A stretch of DNA of 64,000 nt, from assembly GCA_027486755.1 (NCBI GenBank), contig JAIXOM010000045.1:248001-312000 (forward strand), in the 5' to 3' direction. The position numbers and the translations under genes are program-made. The number at the start of each line of letters is the position of its first letter. Position 1 is the stretch's first letter. Source of the stretch: Comamonadaceae bacterium (GTDB lineage Bacteria; Pseudomonadota; Gammaproteobacteria; Burkholderiales; Burkholderiaceae_C). Below are positions 47,983 to 56,885 of the stretch, in pieces. Below the pieces are notes generated by a model, which saw only the letters and a list, made by a program, of their open reading frames with translations, did not search any database and had not been told where the DNA came from.

Positions 47983-49857
47983 ATGGCCGAGCCGGTGGTC
48001 TGGCTGGACGATGGCACCCCGGCCAGCCCGCACTTCAAAGACTGTTACCGCAGCTCGGTACAACAGGGGCGCTTGCAGGCCGAGCAGGTGTTTCTGGCCG
48101 GCTGTGGTCTGCCCGCGGCCTGGCAAGGCCAGCCGCAATGGCGCATCCTTGAAAACGGCTTTGGCCTGGGCCTGAATTTTCTGGTCAGTTGGCAATGCTG
48201 GCGCACGGACCCGCAGCGCCCCACGCTCCTGCACTACGCGGCCACCGAGGCCTATCCGGTCAGCGCATCTGAGCTGTTGCATGCCTGTCGGGTGTACAAC
48301 GACCTGCTCCCGCTGGCCCTTGAACTGGCGCGGCAATTTGAAGGGCTGCTGCCCGGCGTTCATAGGCTGGCCTTTGATGGCGGGCGGGTGCTCTTGACGC
48401 TGCTGATCGGGCCTGCCGAGCGCATGCTGCGCACGCTCGACGGCAGCTTTGACAGCGTCTACCTCGACGGCTTCGCGCCCGACCGAAACCCGCAGATGTG
48501 GGAGCCGGCGCTGCTTCAAACCATCGCCCGCCGCTGCCGGCGCGGGACGCAACTGGCCACCCCCATGCTGGCGCAGGGCGTGATAGATGGTCTACGCCAA
48601 AGTGGCTTTGAGCTTCACAAGGCCGATGGCGCTGCGCCCAAGGCCGACCAGTTCATTGCCAGCTACCAGCCCGCCTGGCAGCCGCGCCTATCCCCTCGCA
48701 GCAGGCCTGCAGCACGCGCACCGGGAAGCGCCCTGGTGATCGGCGCTGGCCTTGCCGGTGCGGCGGTGGCGGCCAGCCTTACGCGCAGGGGCTGGCAGAT
48801 CAGCCTGCTGGAAGCCGAGCGGCCATCAGCCGGTGCATCCGGCCTGCCCGTTGGCCTGCTCAGCGCACATGTTTCTCCCGATGACGGGCTGCTGTCGCGC
48901 TGGAGCCGCGCCGGATTGCGCATTACCTTGGCACAAGCCGAGCGGCTGTTGGAGGCTCAAAACCACTATAGCGCCTGCGGTGTCCTGCAAAGACGGTTCG
49001 ATGCCACCGGCGCACTGCCCCGGGACTGGCCCAAGGCAGGGCAATACTGGAGCCGGGCCGCGGGGACAGTGGCCGGGCTGGAGCCCACACTCAGCCAGGG
49101 CGCCAGCGACGGCGCCACCTTCGAAAGCATCTGGCACGCCAGGGGCGGCTGGATACGACCCTCGGCCCTGGTCAGTGCCTGGCTGAGCGAAGCTGGTGTC
49201 TGCGCGCAAACCGCCAAGGTCGACCGACTACTGCGCCAGGACGGCCAGTGGCTGGCCTTGGATGCGACCGGCGCTGAACTGGCCCGAGGCGACCTGGTGG
49301 TTCTGGCCAACGCCACTGATTGCGCGCGCTTGCTCGCCACCGTCGGCGCGCATATCGAGGCCGGCGGACAAATCCTGCGCGGACAAGTCTGCTGGGGCGA
49401 GGTTCAGCCGGGAGACCTTCTGCCACCGGTGCCCGTCAACGGCCATGGCCATCTGGTGCCCAGCTTTCGTAACGAGAATGGACACACCTGCTGGCAATTT
49501 GGCGCAAGCTTTGACCGCGACCAGACCGACTTACAGCCCCGGCCGCAAAGCCATGCGGACAACCTGAGCAAACTTGCGCAGCTGTTGCCCCATACAGCGC
49601 AGAGCCTGACCGGCCGCCAGGCGCAGCCCTGGGTGGGCCTGCGCTACGCCTACAAAGACCACCTGCCCCTGATCGGCCCGCTCGATGAGAGCCGCTGGCC
49701 CGGCCTGTGGCTGAGCACCGCCTACGGCTCCCGAGGCCTGGCCGGCACATCCCTGGCGGCCGAACTGATCGCCGCCTGGCTGCATGAGGAGCCACTGCCG
49801 GTGGAGGGCCGTTTGGCACTAGCGGTGTCCGCAGGGCGCCAGATTCCCCGCTCGTGA
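47983..49857 (+). CDS. mnmC: Bifunctional tRNA mnm5s2U34 biosynthesis protein MnmC
   Basis: The 624 residues combine an N-terminal SAM-dependent methyltransferase (about 1-235; ILENGFGLGLNFL and VYLDGFAPDRNPQMW) with a C-terminal FAD-dependent oxidoreductase (about 245-620; ALVIGAGLAGAAVAASLTRR and PWVGLRYAYKDHLPLIGP). It removes the carboxymethyl group from cmnm5U34 and then methylates nm5U34 in tRNA. Length and domain order match fused MnmC of gamma- and betaproteobacteria (about 620-670). Confidence 0.95.
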   Translation: MAEPVVWLDDGTPASPHFKDCYRSSVQQGRLQAEQVFLAGCGLPAAWQGQPQWRILENGFGLGLNFLVSWQCWRTDPQRPTLLHYAATEAYPVSASELLHACRVYNDLLPLALELARQFEGLLPGVHRLAFDGGRVLLTLLIGPAERMLRTLDGSFDSVYLDGFAPDRNPQMWEPALLQTIARRCRRGTQLATPMLAQGVIDGLRQSGFELHKADGAAPKADQFIASYQPAWQPRLSPRSRPAARAPGSALVIGAGLAGAAVAASLTRRGWQISLLEAERPSAGASGLPVGLLSAHVSPDDGLLSRWSRAGLRITLAQAERLLEAQNHYSACGVLQRRFDATGALPRDWPKAGQYWSRAAGTVAGLEPTLSQGASDGATFESIWHARGGWIRPSALVSAWLSEAGVCAQTAKVDRLLRQDGQWLALDATGAELARGDLVVLANATDCARLLATVGAHIEAGGQILRGQVCWGEVQPGDLLPPVPVNGHGHLVPSFRNENGHTCWQFGASFDRDQTDLQPRPQSHADNLSKLAQLLPHTAQSLTGRQAQPWVGLRYAYKDHLPLIGPLDESRWPGLWLSTAYGSRGLAGTSLAAELIAAWLHEEPLPVEGRLALAVSAGRQIPRS

Positions 49858-49936
49858 GGCCAAAGGCGAAGCGTTCCTGAAGGGCTGTTTTCTGTCGGGC
49901 GTTGACCAGACCTTGCTGGCTTCAGACAATAGCCCC

Positions 49937-50371
49937 ATGGACAGCCCCGCCCTTGACCTCAGCCCTTTTCGATTGGCCTTGGCCTCGCTAGAGGACGGCT
50001 TGGGTGTGGTGCGCGACGGGGCCTGGTTCAGTCAGCAAAGCGAAAAAGTACGCCACACCTTGATTGCTGGCGTGATTCAAAACTTCGAATTCGTCTACGA
50101 AATCGGCACCAAAATGCTGCGCCGCCGCCTGGAGATGGACGCCCTGAACCCCAGCGAGGTGGACTTCGCCAACTTTCGCGATGTGCTACGGATCGCTGCT
50201 GAAAGAGGCCTTGTTTCGGATGTGACCGCCTGGTTTGCTTACCGCCAGATGCGCAACATCGTTGCGCACACCTATGACCATCACAAGGCCCAGCAAGTCT
50301 ATGAAGGCATTCAGGCCTTCATGCTCGACGCCCGCCTTCTGCTGAGCCGCCTGGAGCAGGCCCATGACTGA
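49937..50371 (+). CDS. hepT: HepT-like HEPN toxin / nucleotidyltransferase substrate-binding protein
   Basis: From the ATG at 49937 (a TTG at 49913 is possible) the protein has 144 residues, all helical, of the HI0074/HEPN family. The RNase-type motif R-x4-H-x-Y is intact as RNIVAHTY (Arg106, His111, Tyr113). In characterised HepT/MntA pairs the HEPN protein is a toxic RNase that MntA silences by adding AMP to this Tyr. The gene overlaps the MNT gene by eight bases. It sits between housekeeping mnmC and the catabolic cluster. Confidence 0.85.
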   Translation: MDSPALDLSPFRLALASLEDGLGVVRDGAWFSQQSEKVRHTLIAGVIQNFEFVYEIGTKMLRRRLEMDALNPSEVDFANFRDVLRIAAERGLVSDVTAWFAYRQMRNIVAHTYDHHKAQQVYEGIQAFMLDARLLLSRLEQAHD

Positions 50372-50678
50372 GCCTATGCATGGCATGAATGATGAGCAGC
50401 GGGCCCTCGTACGGCATATCCTGGGCACCTGGGTGCCCGGTCACGAGGTGCGCGTTTTCGGCTCCAGAGCCCACGGCCATCCAAAGGCCTACTCCGACCT
50501 GGATCTGGTCATCATGGCTGAGACCCCCATTCCCATGGCAACCATGGGTCAACTGCAAGACGCTTTCGCCAACAGCGACTTGCCATGGCGTGTGGACGTG
50601 ATCGAATGGGCCAGCACATCGCCCGAGTTTCAGCGACACATCCAGGCCAGCAGCGTGAGCCTGTCGGCACTCAACTGA
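50364..50678 (+). CDS. mntA: MntA-like minimal nucleotidyltransferase antitoxin
   Basis: The 104 residues form a minimal nucleotidyltransferase: GSRAHG (33-38), catalytic Asp45 and Asp47 in YSDLDLVI, and the third acid Asp78 in WRVDVIEW. All metal ligands are present, so AMPylation of the upstream HEPN protein is expected. The eight-base overlap with hepT indicates coupled translation. Together they form a type VII toxin-antitoxin module. Confidence 0.87.
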   Translation: MTEPMHGMNDEQRALVRHILGTWVPGHEVRVFGSRAHGHPKAYSDLDLVIMAETPIPMATMGQLQDAFANSDLPWRVDVIEWASTSPEFQRHIQASSVSLSALN

Positions 50679-50731
50679 GCAACCCGTCTGGGCTTATGAG
50701 GCCCCCTCCGCACTGGCCCGCTGGATGCCGC

Positions 50732-51481
50732 TCAGTGGCATTCCATCAAGTTACCGAACCCGGCTACCTTGTCGGTGATGCCCTGGGCGCGCAGCGCATG
50801 CCAGTAGGTGGCGGTATTGATGGCGATCACGGGCTTGCCCAGGAAGAGTTCGGCCGCGGCGGCCAGGCGGATCATGGACAAGTTGGTGCCGACCTGCACG
50901 ATGGCGTCGACATCGTCGCCGTCGAGCTTTTGCAGGGTCTGGCGGCACATATCGTCGGTGGTGTGGGCGATCAGCACCGGGCTGGGCCGCTCAAGGCAAA
51001 TGTCACGTACCACGGTAAAGCCGCAGTCGCTGTAAAAGCGCCGAACTTCTTTATTAGCCACCTCGAAGTAAGGCGACAGAAAGGCGATGCGCTTGGCCTT
51101 GTAGACATTGAGCGCGGCCTCGGTGCCGAAGGAGCCGCAGCTGACTTTAACCTGGGCGCGCTCTTCCATCATCTTGATGTAGCCCTCGGCGCCCTTGCGG
51201 CCGTTCCAGAAGGTGGCAGCCGACATGCCCATGATCATGTAGTCCATCTCACAGGTGCGCAGCACATCAATGGCCTCGAGGGTGGACTTGTTGATGTTGT
51301 CGACCAACTTGAGAAAGCTCTCGTTGTCGTTGACCGGGTTGTTGGGGATCGCGATGCGGCTGTAATGATTGGTGACGCCGACCGGGCGCAGGTCGTCAAA
51401 GTCGGGCTGCACGATGGTGTTGGTGGATGGCCCCAACACGCCAAACTTTTGTCGGTAGCCCAGATGATCAGCCATGGTCAA
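50732..51481 (-). CDS. Maleate isomerase-like (Asp/Glu racemase superfamily) protein
   Basis: A 249-residue protein opening RQKFGVLGPSTNTIVQPDF, a start typical of maleate cis-trans isomerase and arylmalonate-decarboxylase relatives. The first active-site segment reads MIMGMSAATFW and the second IVQVGTNLSMIRL, so neither standard Cys is present at the expected places. Function is therefore uncertain. It overlaps the cysteine hydrolase gene by four bases, the same adjacency as maleamate amidohydrolase and maleate isomerase in nicotinate degradation. Last gene of the leftward arm of the GntR cluster. Confidence 0.7.
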   Translation of the reverse strand: MTMADHLGYRQKFGVLGPSTNTIVQPDFDDLRPVGVTNHYSRIAIPNNPVNDNESFLKLVDNINKSTLEAIDVLRTCEMDYMIMGMSAATFWNGRKGAEGYIKMMEERAQVKVSCGSFGTEAALNVYKAKRIAFLSPYFEVANKEVRRFYSDCGFTVVRDICLERPSPVLIAHTTDDMCRQTLQKLDGDDVDAIVQVGTNLSMIRLAAAAELFLGKPVIAINTATYWHALRAQGITDKVAGFGNLMECH

Positions 51482-52098
51482 CTCCTCGTGTGTTGTGCGA
51501 TGAATTCGTCGCGGCTCATCACATCCGCATATTTCTGCTTCATGTCGAACAGGTTGGCATCGTGCGGCTCGATGGCACGGTCGCCCACGCAGTCGCTGAT
51601 GATGACGGTGCGCAGGTTGTGCTGCATGCTGTCGACCACGCTGGCGCGCACACAGCCGCTGGTGGTACAGCCGACGATGACGGCGGTATCGACCCCGCGC
51701 TGCAGCAGCCAGCCGGCCAGACCGGTTTCAAAAAAAGCCGAGGCCGACTGCTTGCGGATCACCCATTCGCCGGGCAGCGGCTGGAGCTGGGGCACGATCT
51801 GAGAACCGGGGGCGTGCTCGGTGAGCTTTTGCAGGGGCGGGACTCGCAAGGCAAAGATATTGTGGTTGGAGCCGTCGTCCTCAAACACCACCCGGGTATG
51901 CACGATGGGCAGTTGCTGCGCCCGAAAATGCGCAAGCAAAGGGACGGTGGCATTGGCAGCGGCCAGGATGTGCGGGCCGCCGAGCTGGTCGAAGTCCACA
52001 AAGCCGTTGACGAAGTCGACCAGCACCAGCGCGCACTTGCGGCCTATGCCGGAGGTGCCGCCCAGGCCCTGGTGTTTGTAAATGGCGTGCTTGTCCAT
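51478..52098 (-). CDS. Cysteine hydrolase (isochorismatase/N-carbamoylsarcosine amidase family)
   Basis: A 206-residue amidohydrolase with the triad Asp28 (LVLVDFVNGF), Lys116 (VIRKQSASAF) and Cys149 (GCTTSGCVRAS). The TTSGCVRAS motif is the form found in N-carbamoylsarcosine amidase and maleamate amidohydrolase (NicF). It hydrolyses an amide or carbamoyl group, releasing ammonia. It lies 14 bases behind the lyase gene and overlaps the maleate-isomerase-like gene by four bases. Confidence 0.88.
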   Translation of the reverse strand: MDKHAIYKHQGLGGTSGIGRKCALVLVDFVNGFVDFDQLGGPHILAAANATVPLLAHFRAQQLPIVHTRVVFEDDGSNHNIFALRVPPLQKLTEHAPGSQIVPQLQPLPGEWVIRKQSASAFFETGLAGWLLQRGVDTAVIVGCTTSGCVRASVVDSMQHNLRTVIISDCVGDRAIEPHDANLFDMKQKYADVMSRDEFIAQHTRS

Positions 52099-52112
52099 GA
52101 CGGCTCCCGATG

Positions 52113-53027
52113 TCAGTCTTGCTTGTGTTCGCTGTCGAACTGAGCGACCCAGTCAAAACCCATCATCTGGGAAAACTTACCGAAGTCATACAGCGGCGTG
52201 CTGGTGCCCACGGTCGAACCGGTGGCTTGGATGCCCTTGTACACGCTCTCGAAGGCGGCGCCGGCCGCCAGAAATGCGGCTGCAGGGAAAATCGCCAGCC
52301 GGTAGCCTATGGCCTGCAAGTCTTCGCGGCTGAGCACAGGCGTGCGGCCACCGTCGACCATATTGGCCACCAGCGGCAGGTCAAAGGCCTTGCCGATGCG
52401 CTCCATCTCTTCGATCGACTCCGGGCTCTCCACAAACAGCAGGTCAGCGCCAGCGCGGGCGTAAATTTCAGCACGGCGCAGCGCTTCGTCCAGGCCGTGG
52501 GTGGTGCGCGCGTCGGTGCGGGCGATGATCAAAAAGTTGGGGTCGCTGCGGCTTTCCACCGCCACCCGGATCTTGTCGGCCATGGCCTGCGCATCGACCA
52601 CCCGGCGGCCAAGCATGTGGCCGCATTTTTTGGGAAATTCCTGGTCTTCGAGCTGGATCACGCAGGCGCCGGCAGCCTCATAGCCGCGCACCGTATGCAT
52701 CACATTGAGCAGACCGCCGTAGCCGGTGTCACCGTCGCAGATCATGGGCGTGGCGGTGATGCTGGCAAATTGCTGCACCCGGTTGACCATGTCCGAGTAG
52801 GTGGCCAGGCCAGCGTCAGGCATGCCCAAGTAAGAGGCCACGGTGCCGTAGCCCGTCATGTAGAGGGCTTCAAAGCCCATGCGATCGGCGATTTTGGCCG
52901 AGACCATCTCGAAGACGCCGGGCGCCGACAGCAGGCGCTTTTCCCGCAAGCGGGCCGCCAGCTTGGCGCGGCGCACGGAATGGCTGACGCGGGAGATGCC
53001 GCGAACGATGTTGTCAGACGGGTTCAT
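52113..53027 (-). CDS. Isocitrate lyase / PEP mutase family protein
   Basis: A 304-residue lyase of the PrpB/2,3-dimethylmalate-lyase branch. Mg-binding segment ICDGDTGYGG and the catalytic Cys loop FPKKCGHM are intact, followed by IIARTDARTTHGLDEA. Such enzymes cleave C4-C7 2-hydroxy-dicarboxylates or methylisocitrate into succinate/pyruvate or propionate-type pieces. It overlaps the monooxygenase gene by four bases. In this cluster it may perform the final C-C cleavage after ring opening. Confidence 0.9.
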   Translation of the reverse strand: MNPSDNIVRGISRVSHSVRRAKLAARLREKRLLSAPGVFEMVSAKIADRMGFEALYMTGYGTVASYLGMPDAGLATYSDMVNRVQQFASITATPMICDGDTGYGGLLNVMHTVRGYEAAGACVIQLEDQEFPKKCGHMLGRRVVDAQAMADKIRVAVESRSDPNFLIIARTDARTTHGLDEALRRAEIYARAGADLLFVESPESIEEMERIGKAFDLPLVANMVDGGRTPVLSREDLQAIGYRLAIFPAAAFLAAGAAFESVYKGIQATGSTVGTSTPLYDFGKFSQMMGFDWVAQFDSEHKQD

Positions 53028-54217
53028 GCAATGGCCTCCGCGCGATCGAGCGCATCGAGCATGGAAGATTTACGCAGGTATGCACGCGCGGCCGCTGGAT
53101 CGGCGGCGGTGGCGCGCAGTGCGTCCTGGGTTTTCTTGCGGGCAACCGGATCACGCTCTTCAATCTCGGCCTTGTTGCGTGCTGTGCTGGCGTTGATGTA
53201 CTCAATCGCGATGGTGCGGCGCTGGCGCTCGTAGCGGTCGAGCAGGCTCTCATCCTGGCCCTGCTGCAGCACCTCCAGCAATTTGTGGGACAGGTTGAAG
53301 GCATCGTGAACGCCGCCGTTCATGCCCATGCCCCCGAGCGGATTGTTGATGTGGGCCGAGTCGCCAGCCAGCAGCACCCGGCCGCGCCGAAACTCCTTGG
53401 CCACCCGCTGATGCACCTTGTAGAGCGTGCGGTGGATGGTCTTGTAGGGCTGGGGCTGAGCCAGCAGGTTTTGCAGCCGGGCCTGCACCGCCTCGTCGGT
53501 GAGCACCTCTTCGTCGCTCTCCTCGGGGCGGGTTGGGAACAGCACCCGCCAGAGCGTGGGCACGCGCAGCAACACACACCATTCCTTGGGGTCTGAGCAG
53601 TAGTTCACATACGAAAGCTTGGGCAAATGGTTGGCGTACTCAAAATCGGTGGAGATCACCAGGAAGCGCTCCGGGTAGGTGTAGCCCTCGAACTCAATGC
53701 CCACGCTGCGCCGCACCGCGCTCCAGGCCCCATCAGCGCCAATCAGGTAGTCGCCCTCCAGGCGCAGCGTCTCGCCCTCCTGCTGGGCCACCAGCTGCAC
53801 CTTGTCGGCGGTTTGCGTGACCGATTCAACCTTGGCATTGAACAGGATCTTCACATGGGGCAATTTGGCCAGTTGGTCCTTGATGGCTTCAGTCAGCTTC
53901 CACTGCTCGCATTGCAGGCGGAAAGGGTGCTCGGTATCGTTCTTGAGCAGATCCATGTCGAATTCGGCGATCACGCCTTCGCTGCGGTCGCGCTGCTGGG
54001 TGTAGCGAGCCACCAGGCCCTGCGGCACGATGGTCTGCGACAGACCGTAGCGGGCCAGCATGTCCAGGGTCGGCGGGTGGAAGGTCGAAGCCCGCAGGTC
54101 CATGCTCAGACCCGGCGCGCCTTCAAGCACCGTTACCGCAATGCCAGCCTGGCCCAGAACCAGGGCGCTGACCATGCCAACCGGGCCGGCGCCGGCTATC
54201 AAAATATGAGATTTCAT
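53024..54217 (-). CDS. Class A FAD-dependent aromatic monooxygenase
   Basis: The ATG at 54217 (GGAG 9 bases upstream) gives 397 residues; upstream in-frame codons precede the promoter. FAD motifs: ILIAGAGPVGMVSALVL (residues 4-20), DG motif YLIGADGAWSAVRRS and GD motif GRVLLAGDSAHINNPLGG. These mark the p-hydroxybenzoate hydroxylase fold, which hydroxylates aromatic or N-heteroaromatic rings with NAD(P)H and O2. It is the first gene of the leftward arm, its promoter carrying a GntR-type operator. Confidence 0.9.
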   Translation of the reverse strand: MKSHILIAGAGPVGMVSALVLGQAGIAVTVLEGAPGLSMDLRASTFHPPTLDMLARYGLSQTIVPQGLVARYTQQRDRSEGVIAEFDMDLLKNDTEHPFRLQCEQWKLTEAIKDQLAKLPHVKILFNAKVESVTQTADKVQLVAQQEGETLRLEGDYLIGADGAWSAVRRSVGIEFEGYTYPERFLVISTDFEYANHLPKLSYVNYCSDPKEWCVLLRVPTLWRVLFPTRPEESDEEVLTDEAVQARLQNLLAQPQPYKTIHRTLYKVHQRVAKEFRRGRVLLAGDSAHINNPLGGMGMNGGVHDAFNLSHKLLEVLQQGQDESLLDRYERQRRTIAIEYINASTARNKAEIEERDPVARKKTQDALRATAADPAAARAYLRKSSMLDALDRAEAIA

Positions 54218-54245
54218 CAGATCTAGCTCCAAACTAAGAGAGCTA

Positions 54246-54275
54246 ACTGTACACAACTTTGGCCCGATTAAACAA
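54246..54275 (-). promoter_or_regulatory. Promoter of the monooxygenase operon
   Basis: On the - strand TTGTTT (54270-54275), an 18-base spacer and TACAGT (54246-54251), about 30 bases before the ATG at 54217. The -10 overlaps the operator at 54247-54256. Confidence 0.45.
54247..54256. promoter_or_regulatory. GntR operator 1
   Basis: CTGTACACAA fits the FadR-subfamily consensus (T-x-G-T ... A-C-x-A) except for its first base. It shares nine bases with operator 2 and overlaps the monooxygenase promoter -10. Confidence 0.55.
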
Positions 54276-54399
54276 GCGCCACGACTCAAGGCCCCGGCCC
54301 GCAAAGGAAACAGCTTCGCCGTTTCCCTATGACCGAGGGATACCGCCATCAGTGCAAACCCTTAACGCGCCCACTTGCCTGCTGCTGGATCCCACAAAT

Positions 54400-54409
54400 T
54401 TGTACACAA
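54400..54409. promoter_or_regulatory. GntR operator 2
   Basis: TTGTACACAA is a perfect TTGT-AC-ACAA inverted repeat upstream of the GntR gene start at 54443, just before a -10-like TATAGT (54415-54420). It fits the FadR-subfamily consensus and suggests autoregulation. Confidence 0.6.
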
Positions 54410-54442
54410 TACTTTATAGTGATCGGAAATTAAAGCCCAACC

Positions 54443-55114
54443 ATGCCTCGCGCCAGCAGTCTCGCCTACGACACCGTTCGCCAGTTCATTCTGGGCGGCA
54501 GCTTTCTGCCCGGGGAGCGCTTGGTTGAAGAAGACCTGGCCCACAGAGTGGGCGTCTCGCGCACATCCATCCGCGACAGCTTGCGGCGCCTGGCCGGCGA
54601 GGGTCTGGTGCGAACCGAGGCCAACCGTGGCACCTTTGTAGCCGAGATGAGCAGCGAGGAGATCGATGAAATCTTCCAGCTGCGCGCGGTACTTGAGGGT
54701 CATGCCACCGCTTTAGCGGCTGTCAATGGCAAGCCTGAGCATTGGGACCAACTGAGCCAAAAAGCCGACGAGATCGACGCACTGCTCAGCCAAGACCTGG
54801 ACCCGCAGGCTTTCTTTCTGGGGTTTCAGGACAGCAACACAGCGTTTCATGCGATCTTGCTGCAAGCCAGTGGCTCCAAGCGTCTGCAAGCCCTGAGCAA
54901 ATCTCTCATTGAGCTGCCTCTGGTCACGATGAAGCAGCACAACTGGCCCGGCGAGGTCAAGGTGCGCCGCTCCAATGAGCAGCACCGCGAGATCATCAGC
55001 GCCCTGCGAGCCCGCGACCCGCTGCTGGCCAGGCTGCATGTGCAGGCCCACATCATCCATGCCCGGCCCAGGGCCATGATCGAACGGGCCTTGGCGCCGG
55101 TGGCCCTGCTGTGA
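54443..55114 (+). CDS. GntR/FadR-family regulator (FCD domain)
   Basis: A 223-residue regulator with an N-terminal winged helix (about 5-70; HRVGVSRTSIRDSLRRLAGEGL) and a C-terminal FCD domain (about 80-210; NTAFHAILLQASG, EQHREIISAL and LHVQAHI carry likely metal/ligand residues). It heads the rightward arm and overlaps the SDR gene by four bases. Two near-identical operators in the 225-base gap to the left should let it control both directions. A pathway carboxylate or amide is the likely effector. Confidence 0.92.
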   Translation: MPRASSLAYDTVRQFILGGSFLPGERLVEEDLAHRVGVSRTSIRDSLRRLAGEGLVRTEANRGTFVAEMSSEEIDEIFQLRAVLEGHATALAAVNGKPEHWDQLSQKADEIDALLSQDLDPQAFFLGFQDSNTAFHAILLQASGSKRLQALSKSLIELPLVTMKQHNWPGEVKVRRSNEQHREIISALRARDPLLARLHVQAHIIHARPRAMIERALAPVALL

Positions 55115-55950
55115 ACGCCGTGGCACCGCCCTCCTCCATGGCCATCGTGATTACCGGTGGCGGCCGCGGCCTGGGCTGGGAAATGGCCGATGCACTTTTG
55201 CAGGCCGGTCACCGGGTGCTGGTCACTGGTGCGCGCGAGTCCACAGAACTGCAGGAAGCTTGCGATCGCTGGAATGACGGCCTGAGTCAGCCGCGGGCCC
55301 TGTCCATGGTGGCCGATGTGGCCAACTGGGCGCACTGCCAGGCGGTGGCGCAGCGCTGCCTGGACGCGTTTGGCCGCATCGACGGGCTGATCAATAACGC
55401 CGGCCGCGGCATGCTGGAAATCAGCCAGACCTTCAACACCGAGCCGGCCCTGTTCTGGCAGGCCGATCCTCAGGGTTTTGGCAACATCATCGACGCCAAC
55501 GTAACCGGCGCCTTCCTGATGGCCCGCGCTTGCGTACCGCAGATGGTGGCGCAGGGCTTTGGACGGCTGGTCAACATCTCGACCAGCCAGGTAACCATGG
55601 TGCGCACCGGTTACTGCCCCTATGGCCCGAGCAAGGCGGCCCTGGAGGCCATGAGCGTGATCTGGGCCAAAGACCTGCAGGGCAAGGGGGTGAGCATCAA
55701 TGTTTTGCTGCCCGGCGGCGCGGCCGATACCCGCTTACTGCCTGGCAGTGGCTCGGACCGGCGCGGCGCCGATGGCAACCTACTCTCGCCGGCGCTGATG
55801 CGCGCGCCCATTGTCTGGCTCATGGGCCAGGCCGGGGCTGATGTGAGCGGCCAGCGCTTTGTAGCGCGCCTGTGGCCCGAGAGTCAAACCGGCGATCAGG
55901 CAGCAGCCCTGGCCCGCAGCCCGGCGCATGAGTTGCCGGCCATCATGTGA
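55111..55950 (+). CDS. Short-chain dehydrogenase/reductase
   Basis: A 279-residue classical SDR: cofactor loop ITGGGRGLGWEM, NNAGRG, Ser in VNISTSQ and the YGPSK catalytic pair (Tyr-x3-Lys). The GTG at 55111 overlaps the GntR stop (GTGA); an ATG at 55138 is an alternative nearer the fold. It oxidises or reduces a hydroxyl/keto group in the cluster's pathway. A C-terminal tail of about 30 residues extends beyond the usual end. Confidence 0.88.
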   Translation: MNAVAPPSSMAIVITGGGRGLGWEMADALLQAGHRVLVTGARESTELQEACDRWNDGLSQPRALSMVADVANWAHCQAVAQRCLDAFGRIDGLINNAGRGMLEISQTFNTEPALFWQADPQGFGNIIDANVTGAFLMARACVPQMVAQGFGRLVNISTSQVTMVRTGYCPYGPSKAALEAMSVIWAKDLQGKGVSINVLLPGGAADTRLLPGSGSDRRGADGNLLSPALMRAPIVWLMGQAGADVSGQRFVARLWPESQTGDQAAALARSPAHELPAIM

Positions 55951-55972
55951 GAGACCGGGAACAAGTGCCGTT

Positions 55973-56863
55973 ATGAAAACGCTGCAACTCGGCCAATTCA
56001 GCATCGATACCGTGGTGGAGACGGCCGGTCCGTTTGCCCCGGTGGACTTTGTTTTGCCCGGCGTGGATCTGGCGCAGCTGGAGCAGCAGTCAGACTGGCT
56101 GATGCCGCGTTTTTTGAATGCGCAGCGCCAGCTGATGATGAGCTTTCACAGCTATGTGCTGCGCACGCCGCGCCACAACATCCTCATCGATACCTGTGTG
56201 GGCAACGACAAGGAGCGGCCGCTGCGCCAGGGCTGGCATCGGCAGCAGTCGAACTACCTGCAGTCACTGGCGATGCTGGGGCTCAAACCCGAGGACATCG
56301 ACTTTGTCTGCTGCACCCACCTGCACGCCGACCATGTGGGCTGGAACACACAGCTGCATGAAGGCCAGTGGGTGCCGACCTTTCCCAAGGCGCGCTATGT
56401 GTTTTCCGATGCCGAATACAAGCACTGGGAAACCGAGCACCGGCAGGCTCTGGCGCAAGGCCGGCCTGCGCCCAACCACGGATCTTTCGGCGACAGTGTG
56501 CTGCCGGTGGTTGACGCAGGCCTAGCCCTGATGGTCGAGGACGGTCATGACTTTGAGGCCGGGGTGCGACTTGAGCCCGCCCATGGGCACACGCCCGGCT
56601 CCTGCGTCCTGCATGCGCGCAGCGCAGGCGAGCATGCGGTGTTCACCGGCGACATCATGCACACGCCGGTGCAGTTGATCGACCTGTCCTGGTCCTCACG
56701 CTTTTGTCATGACCCATCACAGGCCCAGCAGGTCCGCCAGACCCTGGCCGAGCAACTGGCTGACACCTCGAGCTGGATGATGGCCGCGCACTTCCCCGAC
56801 CCTGTGGCTGGCCGCATCGTCAGCCACGCCCAGGGCCTGCGCTGGTCCTGCGATCACCCCTGA
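55973..56863 (+). CDS. Metallo-beta-lactamase fold hydrolase
   Basis: From the ATG at 55973 the protein has 296 residues. Zinc-binding motif THLHADHVGW (H-x-H-x-D-H), then EPAHGHTPGSCVLH, FTGDIMHTP and AAHFPDP supply the remaining His and Asp ligands. The N-terminus and loop order resemble lactonase-type members (AHL lactonase and related). In this cluster a lactone, ester or cyclic amide is a plausible substrate. No signal peptide is seen. Confidence 0.88.
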   Translation: MKTLQLGQFSIDTVVETAGPFAPVDFVLPGVDLAQLEQQSDWLMPRFLNAQRQLMMSFHSYVLRTPRHNILIDTCVGNDKERPLRQGWHRQQSNYLQSLAMLGLKPEDIDFVCCTHLHADHVGWNTQLHEGQWVPTFPKARYVFSDAEYKHWETEHRQALAQGRPAPNHGSFGDSVLPVVDAGLALMVEDGHDFEAGVRLEPAHGHTPGSCVLHARSAGEHAVFTGDIMHTPVQLIDLSWSSRFCHDPSQAQQVRQTLAEQLADTSSWMMAAHFPDPVAGRIVSHAQGLRWSCDHP

Positions 56864-56885
56864 AAAACCTGAAAGACAACACGCC

